Source: Bosea sp. Tri-49
GTDB taxonomy: Bacteria > Pseudomonadota > Alphaproteobacteria > Rhizobiales > Beijerinckiaceae
Length of the DNA: 64,000 nucleotides
NCBI RefSeq assembly: GCF_003952665.1
Contig: NZ_CP017946.1
Span: 4,473,501 to 4,537,500, forward strand
Direction of reading: 5' to 3'
The notes below the pieces were generated by a model. It made no database searches. It was given only the letters and a program-made list of their open reading frames with translations, and was not told the origin of the DNA. The stretch's first letter is position 1. Each line of letters begins with the position of its first letter. Of the stretch, positions 16,907 through 26,993 are shown piece by piece. The translations under genes and the position numbers were made by a program.

Positions 16907-19501
16907 TCATAAATTCCTCAGATGAGAAGCCGGCGCTTTTGACAGTATTTGTAGCGTTCCGACCAATCCGAACACGACGGTGACCACGACGGCTGCAGTC
17001 GCAGCGATAATAGCGCCCGTTGGATCGAGGACGAAATCTATCTTCATCACTTGCGTGACGACGCCCCATCCGGCCGCGGCACCTGCAAGGAGCCCGAACA
17101 GAGCCGAAACGACGCCGATGCCTGCGTATTCGAGGACGTACGACGAAAGTATGAATCGGCGGGTCGCACCCAGCGTTTTCAGGATCATCGCGTCATAGAG
17201 CCGCGCCCTTTGACCGGCCGCCAGAGCGCCCGCTAGGACCAGCAGGCTCGCGCTGATGGCAAGGCCGGAGGCGCCGCGAATCGCTCCGGCGAGCTGGCCG
17301 ACGATGGTATTGACCGCTTCAAGTGCGTCCTTGACCCGAACCGCCGTCACCGCCGGGAAGGAAACCGCGAGCTGGCGCATCAGGGCGGCGTCGCTGGTGA
17401 CAGGCGGCGCGCCGTTGTCGGTCACGGTGGCGAGATTGGTGTGCGGCGCGCCGGCAAAGGTGTTCGGCGAGAATACCATGACGAAGTTGATGCCGAGCGA
17501 GCGCCATTCGATGTCGCGGAAATTGGCGATGCGCGCGGTGATATTGCGGCCGAGTACGTTGACGGTGAGCCTGTCGCCGAGCTTCAGCCCCAGCCCCTCG
17601 ACGGCGCGTCCGTCGAAGGAGACCAGCGGCTCGCCGCGATAGTTCTCCGGCCACCACTCGCCCGAGGCCAGCCTGGAGGCCTCGGGCATGCCCGCCGAAT
17701 AGGTGATGCCGCGATCGCCCTCGAGCACCCAGGCCATCTGCTCGCTCGCCTTGATCTGCTCGGCGGGGACGTCGTTCACGCTGACGATCCGGCCGCGCAT
17801 CATCGGCACGCGCTCGACATGCGCGCCGGGGCGCTGCTCGCTGAGGAAGCGATCGAACTCCGCCGCCTGGGCATTGGGAATGTCGAGGAAGAAGAAGCTC
17901 GGCGCCTTCTGCGGCAGCGACTGGGTTAATTGCCGGCGCAGGCTGACGTCGATGAAGGCGAGGGTCGAAAGCAGGGCAACGCCCAAGCCGAGCGACAGCA
18001 CCAGCGAAGGCGTCAGCGCGCCGGGTCGATAGATGTTGGCGAGCGCCAGGCGCAGCGCCGGCTGGCGTGGGCGTCCGGCCCGGCGGGCCAGCGCCATCAG
18101 CCCCCAGGCGATCAGGCGCAGCAGCAGGAAGACGCCGCCGGCAGCACCGATATAGATCAGCGCGATACGCCGGTCATAAGCGAAGACGAGCGCGACGCCG
18201 ACGAGGCCGGCAAGCGCGGCAAGGAAGATCGCCCTGTAGATCCAGCGCGGCTGGCGCCGATCGGGCTCGACCTGGTCGCGGAACAGGGCCGAGACCGGCA
18301 CGTCATGAGCGCGGCCGAGCGGGATGATGGCGAAGACCAGCGCCGTGAGCAGACCGTAGAGCGCTGCGACCGCTAGCTCGGCCGGGGCGAGGGTCGGCTC
18401 GAAGGGCAAGGGCAGGATGTCGGCGAGCGCAAAGCCCAGCGCGAAGGGGGCGGCGGCGCCAAGCGCGAGCCCGATCGCGATACCGAAGCCGGCGACCAGC
18501 ATGACTTCGATCAGATGGATGGCGACGACCCGGCCGCCGGTGGCGCCGATCGCCTTCAGCGTGGCGAAATCGAGCCGCTTGGCCTCGACGAAGCGGCGCA
18601 CCGCATTGGCGACGCCGACGCCGCCGACCAGGAGCGCGGTCAGGCCGACCAGCGTCAGGAACTGGGTGAAGCGCTCGATATTGCGCTGGAAGTTCGGCGC
18701 GGCGTTGGCGCGCGAGCGGACTTCCCAGCCGGCATTCGGCTGTTCGCGCGTGGCATTGGCGAGCAGGGTATCGAGGGCGACGTCGGTGTTTGCTCCGGCC
18801 GGCAGGACCACGCGGGCTGTCCAGCGCACCAGGCTGCCGGGCTGGAGCAGGTCGGAGGCGCGCAGCGCTTCCTGCGAGAGAATCAGGCGCGGGCCGAAGC
18901 CGACACCGGCCGCGATCTTGTCGGGCTCGGAGACAAGACTGGCGCGCAATTGCACCCTTGCGGAGCCGATCAGCACGGTGTCGCCCGGCTTGAGGTCGAG
19001 CCGGCCGAACAGGACGGGATCGGCGACGCCGCCATAGACGCCGTCGCGCAATGCGAGCAGGTCGGCGGTGGGCTGGGCCGGATCGGTGCGCAATTCGCCG
19101 ATGGCGGGATAGGAGCCGTCGACGGCTTTAACTTCGACCAGGGCCGCGCCCTTCTCGCCGGCATTGGCCATGCTGCGCAGCGTCGCAATGGTCGACACGC
19201 TGCCATGGCGGGCGAGGAAGGCGTGCTCCTCCACGGTCGGCTCACGATGTATCAGACTGAAGGCGGCATCGCCACCGAGAATGCGCCGACCCTCGCGGCC
19301 GAGGCCCTCGCTCAGACCTCGCGACGCCGAGGAGACGGCGGCGATCGCCATGACGCCGAGTGCGAGACAGGCGATGAAGACGCCGAAGCCGCGCAGGCCG
19401 CCGCGAAGATCGCGCCAGGCGAGGCGCAGGGCGAGCTTGAGGCCGACAGGCCTGCGCGTGGGGCTGGAAGGAGTAGCTGATGGTCTGACGGGAGCGTGCA
19501 T
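16907..19501 (-). CDS. YbbP-type ABC transporter permease
   Basis: Large FtsX-like permease of the COG3127 type, found with an ATPase and a TesA-type esterase. The 864 residues comprise a first membrane helix after the basic N-terminus ([16 protein letters not shown]), a periplasmic domain, a group of helices around residues 280-440 and 500-580 and a final FtsX core near the C-terminus ([25 protein letters not shown]). The true ATG lies one base past the ATPase stop codon (TGACATG), so the genes are translationally coupled; the much longer open frame upstream is a reading frame within the ATPase gene. It probably moves lipophilic substrates or remodels the envelope, by analogy only. Confidence 0.93.
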   Translation of the reverse strand: MHAPVRPSATPSSPTRRPVGLKLALRLAWRDLRGGLRGFGVFIACLALGVMAIAAVSSASRGLSEGLGREGRRILGGDAAFSLIHREPTVEEHAFLARHGSVSTIATLRSMANAGEKGAALVEVKAVDGSYPAIGELRTDPAQPTADLLALRDGVYGGVADPVLFGRLDLKPGDTVLIGSARVQLRASLVSEPDKIAAGVGFGPRLILSQEALRASDLLQPGSLVRWTARVVLPAGANTDVALDTLLANATREQPNAGWEVRSRANAAPNFQRNIERFTQFLTLVGLTALLVGGVGVANAVRRFVEAKRLDFATLKAIGATGGRVVAIHLIEVMLVAGFGIAIGLALGAAAPFALGFALADILPLPFEPTLAPAELAVAALYGLLTALVFAIIPLGRAHDVPVSALFRDQVEPDRRQPRWIYRAIFLAALAGLVGVALVFAYDRRIALIYIGAAGGVFLLLRLIAWGLMALARRAGRPRQPALRLALANIYRPGALTPSLVLSLGLGVALLSTLAFIDVSLRRQLTQSLPQKAPSFFFLDIPNAQAAEFDRFLSEQRPGAHVERVPMMRGRIVSVNDVPAEQIKASEQMAWVLEGDRGITYSAGMPEASRLASGEWWPENYRGEPLVSFDGRAVEGLGLKLGDRLTVNVLGRNITARIANFRDIEWRSLGINFVMVFSPNTFAGAPHTNLATVTDNGAPPVTSDAALMRQLAVSFPAVTAVRVKDALEAVNTIVGQLAGAIRGASGLAISASLLVLAGALAAGQRARLYDAMILKTLGATRRFILSSYVLEYAGIGVVSALFGLLAGAAAGWGVVTQVMKIDFVLDPTGAIIAATAAVVVTVVFGLVGTLQILSKAPASHLRNL

Positions 19502-19502
19502 G

Positions 19503-20216
19503 TCAGATCGCCAGCGCCTCGGTTCCGGCCTCGGTCTCGATGCGGCCGGCCCGCAGACGCACGGTGCGGTCGCAAGTGGCAGCGAGCGAGAGATCGTGGG
19601 TGACCAGTACGAGGGTGGCGCCGCGCTCGCGCCGGAGCGCGAAGAGCAGGTCGACGATCGAGCGGCCGGTGCCCTCGTCGAGATTGCCGGTCGGTTCGTC
19701 GGCGACGAGGATCGCCGGGTCGGGCGCGACCGCGCGGGCGATGGCGACGCGCTGCTGCTCGCCACCGGAGAGCTGGGCCGGGTAATGGTCCATGCGCTCG
19801 CCCAGGCCGACATTGCGCAATTCGGCGGCTGCACGCTCGAAGGCATCCTCGACGCCGGCGAGTTCGAGCGGCAGCGCGACGTTCTCGCGCGCCGTCATGG
19901 TCGGCACGAGGTGGAAGGACTGGAAGACGATGCCGATATGGCGGCCGCGGAAGATGGCGAGCGCGTCCTCGCCGAGCGCGCCGAGATCCTGGCCGGCAAC
20001 CTTCACCAGCCCGGAATCGGGCCGCTCCAGCCCGGCCATGGTCATCAGCAGCGTCGATTTGCCGGAGCCGGACGGGCCGACGAGACCGGTGGCCTGCCCT
20101 TGCGGGATCGCCAGCGAAACGCCCTTGAGGATATGGACGCGGGCGGCGCCGCGCCCCAGACTGAGCTCGACGTCGCTCAGTTCGATCACCGCCGGGGTTC
20201 CTTCGCTCACCGCCAT
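19503..20216 (-). CDS. YbbA-type ABC transporter ATPase
   Basis: Cytoplasmic ATPase subunit partnering the YbbP-like permease. The 237 residues have Walker [12 protein letters not shown] (about 47-57), the Q-loop VFQSFHLVP, the signature [14 protein letters not shown], Walker [13 protein letters not shown] and the H-loop VLVTHD. This LolD/MacB-type pattern fits mechanotransmission rather than import. The start is assigned at the ATG that gives the usual family N-terminus; its Shine-Dalgarno is weak. It diverges from the TesA-like esterase by 70 bp, a conserved arrangement. Confidence 0.95.
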   Translation of the reverse strand: MAVSEGTPAVIELSDVELSLGRGAARVHILKGVSLAIPQGQATGLVGPSGSGKSTLLMTMAGLERPDSGLVKVAGQDLGALGEDALAIFRGRHIGIVFQSFHLVPTMTARENVALPLELAGVEDAFERAAAELRNVGLGERMDHYPAQLSGGEQQRVAIARAVAPDPAILVADEPTGNLDEGTGRSIVDLLFALRRERGATLVLVTHDLSLAATCDRTVRLRAGRIETEAGTEALAI

Positions 20217-20286
20217 GTTTCCGCTTTCATCCCATCCGATGCCGCCGCTTCGACTGTCATTCCGAGCCGAAGGGACCAGAACCGCC

Positions 20287-20988
20287 ATGCGTCGCGCCGC
20301 CAACCGATATGGGCGCTTAGCTGCCCGAATCCAGCTGTCGCCGCGTTTTTGGGTGGTGATGCTGCTCGTCTTCGCCAGTCTGGGTTCTCTTTTGATGAAT
20401 AGCTCTGCCTTCGCCCAGACCAAGCCCCTCAAGCTGGTCGCGTTCGGCGACAGCCTGACTGCCGGCTACAACCTGCCGGGCAGTGCCGCCTTTCCGACGG
20501 TGCTGGAGAAGATGCTGCGCGACAAGGGGATATCGGTCGAGATCGCCAATGCCGGCGTCTCCGGCGACACCTCGCAAGGCGGGCTGGAGCGGCTCGACTG
20601 GTCGGTGCCTGATGGAACCGATGGTGTCATCCTCGAGCTTGGCGCCAATGATGCCCTGCGCGGGGTCGATCCGGCGCTGACCGAGAGGTCGCTTGACGCA
20701 ATCGTGACCGGGCTCAAGGCGCGCGGCATTCCGGTCCTGCTCGCTGGCATGTACGCGCCGCGCAGCAATGGTCCGGATTATGTCGCCCGTTTCGATGCGA
20801 TCTATCCGAAACTCGCCGAGAAGCACGGGCTCATTCTCTATCCCTTCTTTCTGGACGGGATCGCCGGGGACCGGGTATTGAACCAGCCCGACATGCTGCA
20901 TCCGAAGGCTGAGGGCGTGCGCGTCATCGCGCAGCGCATCCTGCCGACGGTTGAGCGGTTCCTCGCCTCCCTGCGCCCGCGCTCCTGA
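20287..20988 (+). CDS. tesA: TesA-like GDSL esterase / lysophospholipase L1
   Basis: SGNH hydrolase acting on thioesters, aryl esters or lysophospholipids in the periplasm. The 233 residues carry block I FGDSLTAGYNLP (the serine nucleophile), the glycine of block II, block III GANDALRG and block V DMLHPKAEG with the catalytic Asp and His. A signal sequence ends near SSAFAQ (about residue 43); the n-region is unusually long and basic, so a later start, such as the internal ATG before LLVFASLG, is possible. It diverges from the YbbAB-like transporter, the partner seen in many proteobacteria. Confidence 0.92.
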   Translation: MRRAANRYGRLAARIQLSPRFWVVMLLVFASLGSLLMNSSAFAQTKPLKLVAFGDSLTAGYNLPGSAAFPTVLEKMLRDKGISVEIANAGVSGDTSQGGLERLDWSVPDGTDGVILELGANDALRGVDPALTERSLDAIVTGLKARGIPVLLAGMYAPRSNGPDYVARFDAIYPKLAEKHGLILYPFFLDGIAGDRVLNQPDMLHPKAEGVRVIAQRILPTVERFLASLRPRS

Positions 20989-21063
20989 GCCAGGGCGCAT
21001 CCTGCCATCACCCCAGTTATGCGCGGCGCATGTCCGGTGCGTCCGCCGTCGGAGCCTTTCGCC

Positions 21064-22119
21064 ATGGAATACCGCCGTCTCGGCCGCACCGACCTCAAGG
21101 TCTCGGCGATCTGCCTGGGTACGATGACCTGGGGCCAGCAGAACACGGAAGCCGAGGGCCATGAGCAGATGGATTATGCGCTCGACCAGGGCGTGAATTT
21201 CTTCGATACAGCCGAGCTCTATTCGATTCCGCCGACGGCCGAGACGCAGGGCTCGACCGAGCGGATTATCGGCACCTGGTTCAAGGCGCGCGGCAATCGC
21301 GACAAGGTGATCCTGGCCTCCAAGGTGGTTGGTCGCTCGGCCAATGACTGGTTCCGCGACGACAAGGGCCCGAGCCGCGTCAATCGCAAGCAGATCGAGG
21401 AGGCCGTCGACAAGAGCCTGCAGCGGCTGCAGACCGACTATATCGATCTCTACCAGATCCATTTCCCCGATCGGCCGATGGCCTGGGGCTCGAACCCGAC
21501 GCGTTTCAATCAGGGGGCGTTCACGCAGGCTGAGGACGAGACGCCGATCGCCGAGCAGCTCGACGCCTTCGCTGACATCGTCAAGACCGGCAAGATCCGC
21601 CATCTCGGCCTTTCGAACGAGAGCGCCTGGGGCACGATGAACTTCCTCGCCGAAGCGAATGGAAATGATCGCCCGCGCGTGCAGTCGATCCAGAATGCCT
21701 ACAACCTGCTGAATCGTACCTTCGAGACGGCGCTGGCCGAGATCGCCATGCGCGAGCAGGTCGGCTTGCTGGCCTACTCCCCGCTCGCCCAGGGCTACCT
21801 CTCCGGCAAGTATCTCGACGGCGCCCGGCCGGCCGGCGCGCGCACCACGCTGTTCGATCGCGGCCAGCGCTACCAGACCGCCGGCGCAGAATTGGCAATC
21901 AAGGCCTATATCGCGCTCGCCGACGAGGCTGGGCTCGATCCCGTGCAAATGGCACAGGCCTTCGTAACCTCGCGCTGTTTCCTCACCGCGAACATCATCG
22001 GCGCGACCAGCATGGAGCATCTCAGGACGGCGATTGGTTCGGCCTCAGTCGCGATCTCACCCGAGCTCGAGGCGAAGATCGATGCGATCCACCAGCGGGT
22101 CGGCAACCCTTGCCCATGA
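21064..22119 (+). CDS. Aldo/keto reductase, Tas/YghZ-like
   Basis: NADPH-dependent carbonyl reductase with a TIM-barrel fold. The 351 residues contain the catalytic tetrad Asp and Tyr in NFFDTAELYS, Lys in LASKVVG, and His in YQIHFPD. The insert between strands and the ARTTLFDRGQRY segment match the Tas subgroup. A longer frame begins 15 codons upstream, but EYRRLGRTDLKVS is the usual start of the family. Substrate unknown; single gene with no evident operon partners. Confidence 0.93.
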   Translation: MEYRRLGRTDLKVSAICLGTMTWGQQNTEAEGHEQMDYALDQGVNFFDTAELYSIPPTAETQGSTERIIGTWFKARGNRDKVILASKVVGRSANDWFRDDKGPSRVNRKQIEEAVDKSLQRLQTDYIDLYQIHFPDRPMAWGSNPTRFNQGAFTQAEDETPIAEQLDAFADIVKTGKIRHLGLSNESAWGTMNFLAEANGNDRPRVQSIQNAYNLLNRTFETALAEIAMREQVGLLAYSPLAQGYLSGKYLDGARPAGARTTLFDRGQRYQTAGAELAIKAYIALADEAGLDPVQMAQAFVTSRCFLTANIIGATSMEHLRTAIGSASVAISPELEAKIDAIHQRVGNPCP

Positions 22120-22207
22120 GCGGGAAGCAGAGCTGGCTTGTCGGCAGCGATGCATGGTGCGACGCTCGCGTCTCGCCAGAGTCACAAATCACTGGCACTG
22201 ATTCGCC

Positions 22208-22786
22208 ATGCCCCGGCTATTTACCGCCCTGGAAGTTCCCGCTGAGGTCGCCTCGAGCCTGACGCTGCATCGCGGTGGATTGGTCGGCGCCCGCTGGATC
22301 GAGCCCGCCGACTACCACATCACCTTGCGCTTCCTCGGTGATGTCGACCGGCGCACGGCCCATGACGTCGACAGCTTTCTCAATGATGTCGGCAGCGAGC
22401 CACTGTCGATCACGCTCGATCAGCTCGGCAGCTTCGGTGGCGACCGGCCGCGCGCTGTCTTTGCCAAGGTCCAGCCCTCGCAGAAGCTGAACGAGCTGCA
22501 GGCCGAGCTGGAACGTTTGATGCGCCGGCTCGGGCTGCCGCCCGAATCGCGCAAGTTCATCCCGCATGTGACGCTGGCGCGGCTGCGCGATGCCTCGCCG
22601 GCCGAGGTCGCGCACTATCTCGCCACGCATCCGATCGTACGCCCGATGAGCTTCACGGCACGTCGGTTCGCGCTGATGTCCTCGCGCGATTCGATTGGCG
22701 GTGGGCCCTATGTGCTCGAGGCGGCCTATCCGCTCGGTCTGCACTATCCGAATCGCCCGCTCGGCGCGATTTCGCAGCGGAGGTGA
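22208..22786 (+). CDS. thpR: RNA 2',3'-cyclic phosphodiesterase (2H family)
   Basis: 2H phosphoesterase that opens 2',3'-cyclic phosphates on RNA ends and was first known as 2'-5' RNA ligase. The 192 residues have both histidine motifs: HITL at residue 37 and HVTL at residue 120, about 83 residues apart as expected. The start at [11 protein letters not shown] is the family N-terminus. The stop codon overlaps the GTG start of the next gene by four bases (GTGA), so the pair is translationally coupled. Confidence 0.95.
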   Translation: MPRLFTALEVPAEVASSLTLHRGGLVGARWIEPADYHITLRFLGDVDRRTAHDVDSFLNDVGSEPLSITLDQLGSFGGDRPRAVFAKVQPSQKLNELQAELERLMRRLGLPPESRKFIPHVTLARLRDASPAEVAHYLATHPIVRPMSFTARRFALMSSRDSIGGGPYVLEAAYPLGLHYPNRPLGAISQRR

Positions 22787-23091
22787 CATTGGGACACGAC
22801 CGGCCGAAACGCTTGAGTCCAGAGGCTCGCAAGGAGGCGTTGTCGGTCCTCACAGGCTGGAGGCTGGTCGAGGGCCGCGAGGCGATGAGCAAGCGCTTCG
22901 TCTTCCGCGACTTCAACGAGGCGTTCGGCTGGATGAGCCGGGTGGCGCTGCTCGCCGAGAAACTCGACCATCATCCGGAATGGTCGAATGTCTACAAGAC
23001 GGTCGAGGTGACGCTATCGACGCATGATGCCGGCGGCTTGACCGAGCTCGACGTCAGGCTGGCACGCGCCATGGATGCGATGGCGAGCTAG
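22783..23091 (+). CDS. phhB: 4a-hydroxytetrahydrobiopterin dehydratase
   Basis: Pterin-4a-carbinolamine dehydratase, which regenerates the pterin cofactor after aromatic hydroxylation. The 102 residues contain the family signature EKLDHHPEW (histidines 63-64) and [10 protein letters not shown] (histidine 81). It starts with GTG overlapping the thpR stop. No phenylalanine hydroxylase gene is nearby, so its role here may be in molybdopterin-like or salvage functions; this is speculation. Confidence 0.94.
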   Translation: MTLGHDRPKRLSPEARKEALSVLTGWRLVEGREAMSKRFVFRDFNEAFGWMSRVALLAEKLDHHPEWSNVYKTVEVTLSTHDAGGLTELDVRLARAMDAMAS

Positions 23092-24272
23092 CCTGGACCA
23101 GCGAAGCGCCTGACCCAGCTTGGAGGCAGTCGCTTGGCGATTGCCTTCAGCGTCGGGCGCAGATGCGGCAGGGCGAAATCACAGGCGAGCTGTCCGCGCC
23201 AGCTCAGCGGCACGGTGAAATCGCGCACCGGCACCGCCCCGTCGGCGTGTTCTTGCTTGTAGGGGTCGGCGGGGGCCAGCAGGTCGAAGATCGAGCTGCC
23301 GCGTGCCCTGGCGCTGGCGAAGGCGTGGTGAACCAGCACGCGGCCCAGACCTTCCCGCTCGAAACCCGGATCGCTGGCGATGACGTGGCCGAAACTGCGT
23401 CCCTTGCAATCGAATGACAGGTCGATCCCGATCGGACGGCCGCTGCAGCTGACGACGGAGAGGCGCAGGCCCGCTTCGTCATCCAGGTCGGCAGCGAGTT
23501 CCGCAAAGAAGCGAGCGAAACGCGGATCCGCCACTGTGGGTGCGATGACGCCGTGTTGGACGAGCGATTCCCGTTTCATCGCGACGGCCTGTTCGGCCAA
23601 AGCGCGCGCTTCCCTGCCTGGCGCGATGCTGATGAAGGCGATTTCGCCGCGCTCCGCGAGGCGGCGCAGGCGACGGCGGTAGCCGGAACGGTCGCGCCCG
23701 GGATAGGCAAGGCTCGGTCCGTCTGGTGCCACGCGCAAGGCCAGATCGGCGAACGGCGCCTCCTGGCTCACCACAGGAGTAGTCAGACCAAGTCGGTTGC
23801 AGTGGCCGAGCGCCCCGTCGTCCCGCACGAGGCGCAGCTCGACCAGATCGACACCGCGCCGGCGCAGCGCCTCCCAGCCGCGCTCCAGCCAGTGTTCGCG
23901 CCGCGGGTCGGCCTCAATCAGGACATCACCGAATTGCGCGACTGGCGCTCCCATCAAGCGTACCAGTACGAGGCCGAGGCGGTGCCGGCGTTCCAACGGC
24001 CAGAGCATGACCAGGCGCCCGGCCTCGCGACCGATGACAAGGCAAAGGCGATCATCGGCAACAAGGTAGTGGTCGCACCAATGCCGCAGGAAGGCGTGGC
24101 GTTGGAAAAGCTGATGCGGCAGGCCGGCGCGGGCGAAGAGTGCGTCCCATTCCGGCTTCAGGGCCAGGAAGGCATCGCGTCCGGTCAGAATTTCGACGCT
24201 AAAGCCGGCGGCTGCCCTGCCATCAGGCGAGAGCGGTCTGTCGGCATCCGTACGCACGGGTCTGGCGCGCAT
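23088..24272 (-). CDS. CelD/BcsL-like GNAT acyltransferase
   Basis: Protein of the Acetyltransf_6/FemAB-like group, 394 residues. It shows an N-terminal [12 protein letters not shown] region, a central basic stretch [16 protein letters not shown] (about 200-215), and a C-terminal GNAT half with [17 protein letters not shown] and an acyl-CoA loop near [14 protein letters not shown]. Such proteins attach acyl or aminoacyl groups in exopolysaccharide or peptidoglycan pathways. It begins two bases after the stop of the unknown gene upstream, so they form an operon. It overlaps the pterin dehydratase gene tail to tail by four bases. Confidence 0.85.
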   Translation of the reverse strand: MRARPVRTDADRPLSPDGRAAAGFSVEILTGRDAFLALKPEWDALFARAGLPHQLFQRHAFLRHWCDHYLVADDRLCLVIGREAGRLVMLWPLERRHRLGLVLVRLMGAPVAQFGDVLIEADPRREHWLERGWEALRRRGVDLVELRLVRDDGALGHCNRLGLTTPVVSQEAPFADLALRVAPDGPSLAYPGRDRSGYRRRLRRLAERGEIAFISIAPGREARALAEQAVAMKRESLVQHGVIAPTVADPRFARFFAELAADLDDEAGLRLSVVSCSGRPIGIDLSFDCKGRSFGHVIASDPGFEREGLGRVLVHHAFASARARGSSIFDLLAPADPYKQEHADGAVPVRDFTVPLSWRGQLACDFALPHLRPTLKAIAKRLPPSWVRRFAGPG

Positions 24273-24274
24273 GC

Positions 24275-24928
24275 TCAACCCTGGCCGCGAAGATGGTCGA
24301 TCAGGCGCTTCCCACCTGCCATACGGAACTTCGCGAGATAGGGCACGAGCAGGAGTGGATGGCGGGCAGCGAAGGGTGCGTCATGCTCGACCATGTGGCG
24401 GATGGCGAGCACCGGCAGCGGCGCCCGCAAGGGCCGGAAGTCATGGTTCCACAACCCCGGCGCCTCGGAGGTTTCATGCATCAGCCCGATCATGCGACCA
24501 CGGGCCAGGGAATAGACTTTGTGCCGCTTCTGGACGCGTTGCAACATCGCGATGCCGCGCTCGTCGGTGCAGCCGGGAAAGCCAATGATGACTGTGCGGA
24601 AATGCGCCATGCCCGGCTTGCAGGCAATGGCGTCGAGCGCTCCGAAACAGCTGCGGATCAGCGTGAAGGCACGCTCCTCCTCGCCCGGGCCGGCAGTGCA
24701 GATCGCAAGGCGCGCGGTGTCGATGCGTGCCGCTTGGCGGGTGAAGGGACAGACAGCGCCGGTGCGGCCGAGATCGGGATGCTCGCGCATCAGATAGCTC
24801 TCGACCCAGCTCAGCAGCGTGGCGAGTGCGGCGTTCGTCTGGGGCTCCGCGGCGATGTCGGCCCGCGCCTGCGCGAAGGTCAGGAGCGCATCGCGCGCCT
24901 CCCCCGTTCTCGCCACCTTGTCCAGCAT
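24275..24928 (-). CDS. Unknown protein, possibly DUF6875-like
   Basis: A 217-residue protein I cannot assign with certainty. The visible hallmark is HPDLGRTGAVCPF (about 50-62), which recalls DUF6875 proteins; other conserved-looking parts are CFGALDAIAC and GMAHFRTVIIGFPG. There is no signal or membrane helix apart from a hydrophobic LLLVPYLAKF near the end. It is coupled to the CelD-like acyltransferase that follows by two bases. The ATG lies directly after a terminator-like hairpin and has no Shine-Dalgarno, so the start may be a GTG four codons inside or translation may be leaderless. Confidence 0.7.
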   Translation of the reverse strand: MLDKVARTGEARDALLTFAQARADIAAEPQTNAALATLLSWVESYLMREHPDLGRTGAVCPFTRQAARIDTARLAICTAGPGEEERAFTLIRSCFGALDAIACKPGMAHFRTVIIGFPGCTDERGIAMLQRVQKRHKVYSLARGRMIGLMHETSEAPGLWNHDFRPLRAPLPVLAIRHMVEHDAPFAARHPLLLVPYLAKFRMAGGKRLIDHLRGQG

Positions 24929-24934
24929 GAAAAG

Positions 24935-24957
24935 CCCCGCAGTCTCTGCAACCGGGG
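24935..24957 (-). terminator. Terminator-like hairpin next to a start codon
   Basis: The minus strand folds as CCCCG, a four-base bulge, CAG-AGA-CTG, CGGGG, then CTTTTC and immediately the ATG of the unknown gene at 24928. It is most simply the terminator of the RluA-type gene upstream. Its contact with the next start codon also allows it to act as an attenuator. Confidence 0.5.
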
Positions 24958-25021
24958 ATAGCAGGAACGCCTTAGGGAATGGTTGACGAGGTCTTGTCGC
25001 ACGTCGGCGCGGCGTTAGGGT

Positions 25022-25765
25022 TTAGGAAAGCTTATCGCCGTCAGGCCAGCCACAGGCCGCGAGCGCTGCGTGCATATGCGGTGGCGGCGGAGCCGTAACC
25101 TTCACCGGCTCGCGCTTCGGGTTGAGCGGGATCGCGACACTCTGCGCATGCAGGTGCAAGCCCGGCCCGGTGTCGCGAGGCGCTGTTCCGTAGATTTCGT
25201 CACCGTGAATCGGCCCGAAGCTGGCGGCACAGTGGACGCGCAATTGGTGGGTGCGGCCGGTGAGCGGCTCGAGCGCCAGCCAGGCGACGGCCGAGCCATC
25301 GAAGCGACCGCGGCCGAGCACGCGGTAGCGTGTCTGCGAGGGCAGGCCCGCCGGATCCGGCTTCATCCACCAGCCGCGCTCGGGCGAGCGCCTGGCCAAG
25401 GGCAGGTCGATCAGGCCCTGGTCCTCGGCGGGATCGCCTTCGACTACCGCCCAATAGGTCTTTTCGATGCGCCCGTCGCGGAAAAGCTGGTTGAGCTGGG
25501 CCATGGCGCGCGGGTGCCGGCCGAGCACGAGGCAGCCCGACGTGTCCTTGTCGAGCCGGTGCGCGGCCTCCGGGCGTCGCGGCAGACCGAAGCGCAGGGC
25601 ATCGAGATAATCGGTCAGCACCGGGATGATGCGGCCTTTCGCCGCCGGGCCGCGATGCACCGGAAGCCCCGCGGGCTTGTCGATGACGAGCATCATCGCG
25701 TCGCGATGGAGCAGCGCGAAGGGCGGATCATCCTGCGAAAGGGCTGGTCGCTCGGGCGTGGTCAT
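25022..25765 (-). CDS. RluA-family RNA pseudouridine synthase
   Basis: Isomerises uridine to pseudouridine in rRNA or tRNA. The 247 residues include the motif HRLDKDTSG with the catalytic Asp at residue 72, the LVIDKPAGLPVHRG strand before it and the RTHQLRVHCAASFGPIHGDEIYG motif towards the C-terminus. There is no N-terminal S4 domain, which fits the RluA/TruC-like group rather than RluC/D. The exact target base cannot be told. Confidence 0.93.
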   Translation of the reverse strand: MTTPERPALSQDDPPFALLHRDAMMLVIDKPAGLPVHRGPAAKGRIIPVLTDYLDALRFGLPRRPEAAHRLDKDTSGCLVLGRHPRAMAQLNQLFRDGRIEKTYWAVVEGDPAEDQGLIDLPLARRSPERGWWMKPDPAGLPSQTRYRVLGRGRFDGSAVAWLALEPLTGRTHQLRVHCAASFGPIHGDEIYGTAPRDTGPGLHLHAQSVAIPLNPKREPVKVTAPPPPHMHAALAACGWPDGDKLS

Positions 25766-25835
25766 GGCATTGCGCTAAACAAGGCTGCGAGGCCATGCAA
25801 CTGAAGCGTTGCCGCGCATTGCGGCAGGACGGGTG

Positions 25836-26993
25836 ATGAGCGAGACCGAACCGAAGAAACGCGGCTTCTTCTCGAAGCTGTTCGGGCTGGACCAGCCGGC
25901 TGAGACGCAGCCGCCTGCTCCGGCACCCGCTCCTCTCCCCGAGCCGCCGGTCGAGCCCGTGGCCGACATCGTGCCGGAAGCAGAGCCGCAGGCGCCGATC
26001 GCGCCCGAAATCCTGCTCGGCGAGGAAGCGCCGTTGCCGATCGCGGTGCCGGAGCCGGTGCAGCCGAAGCGCAGCTGGTGGCGCCGGTTGCGGGATGGCC
26101 TGTCGCGGACCTCCTCGGCGCTGACCACCGGCATCAGCGACCTCTTCACCAAGCGCAAGCTCGATGCGGCGACGCTGGAGGATCTCGAGGACATCCTGAT
26201 CCAGGCCGATCTCGGCCTTGCGACCTCGGCCCGGATCGCCAGGGCGGTCGGAGACGGTCGCTATGACAAGCAGATCGAGCCGGATGAGGTGAAGGCGATC
26301 CTGGCGCGCGAGGTCGAGGCGATCCTGATGCCGGTCGCCATGCCGCTTGCGATCGACGCCACCAAAAAGCCGTTCGTGATCCTGATGGTGGGGGTCAATG
26401 GCTCGGGCAAGACGACGACGATCGGCAAGCTCGCGGCCAAGTTCCGGGCCGAGGGCAAGTCGGTGATGCTGGCGGCTGGCGACACGTTCCGCGCCGCGGC
26501 GATCGAGCAGCTCAAGGTCTGGGGCGAGCGCACCGGAGCCGAAGTGATCGCTGGCCAGCAGGGCGCTGATGCGGCCGGGCTCGCTTTCGAGGCCTTGCAG
26601 AAGGCCAAGGCCAATGGCACCGACGTGCTGCTGATCGACACGGCTGGGCGACTGCAGAACAAGACGGGGCTGATGGACGAACTGGCCAAGGTGGTGCGCG
26701 TGATCCGCAAGCTCGATGCAGAAGCGCCGCATACGGCGCTGCTCGTGCTCGACGCCACGGTCGGCCAGAACGCGGTCAGCCAGGTCGAGGCCTTCCGCGA
26801 GACCGCCGGTGTCACCGGCCTGGTGATGACCAAGCTAGACGGCACGGCGCGTGGCGGCATCCTCGTGGCCTTGGCGGCGCAGTTCGGCCTGCCCGTGCAT
26901 TTCATCGGCGTCGGCGAGAGCGTCGACGACCTCGAACCGTTCTCGGCGCGCGATTTCGCCCGTGCGGTGGCAGGATTGGGAGAAGCGGCATGA
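25836..26993 (+). CDS. ftsY: Signal recognition particle receptor FtsY
   Basis: GTPase that docks SRP-bound ribosomes at the membrane. The 385 residues have a Pro/Glu-rich acidic A domain (about 20-75), a basic amphipathic segment, the four-helix N domain and the G domain with GVNGSGKTTT at 186-195, AAGDTFRAAA, DTAGRLQNK and TKLDGTARGG. Start chosen at ATG SETEPKKRG, nine codons inside the frame. Its last four bases overlap the start of yciB (ATGA). Confidence 0.98.
   Translation: MSETEPKKRGFFSKLFGLDQPAETQPPAPAPAPLPEPPVEPVADIVPEAEPQAPIAPEILLGEEAPLPIAVPEPVQPKRSWWRRLRDGLSRTSSALTTGISDLFTKRKLDAATLEDLEDILIQADLGLATSARIARAVGDGRYDKQIEPDEVKAILAREVEAILMPVAMPLAIDATKKPFVILMVGVNGSGKTTTIGKLAAKFRAEGKSVMLAAGDTFRAAAIEQLKVWGERTGAEVIAGQQGADAAGLAFEALQKAKANGTDVLLIDTAGRLQNKTGLMDELAKVVRVIRKLDAEAPHTALLVLDATVGQNAVSQVEAFRETAGVTGLVMTKLDGTARGGILVALAAQFGLPVHFIGVGESVDDLEPFSARDFARAVAGLGEAA

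Noticed and set aside
16895..16910. ATGAGT-CAGA-ACTCAT hairpin at the end of the YbbP-like gene
   Set aside because: Short (6 bp), overlaps the stop codon, no T tract; not enough to call a terminator.
20317..22020. A 567-codon open frame on the minus strand across tesA and the aldo/keto reductase
   Set aside because: It is antisense to two well-defined genes and has no recognisable motif.
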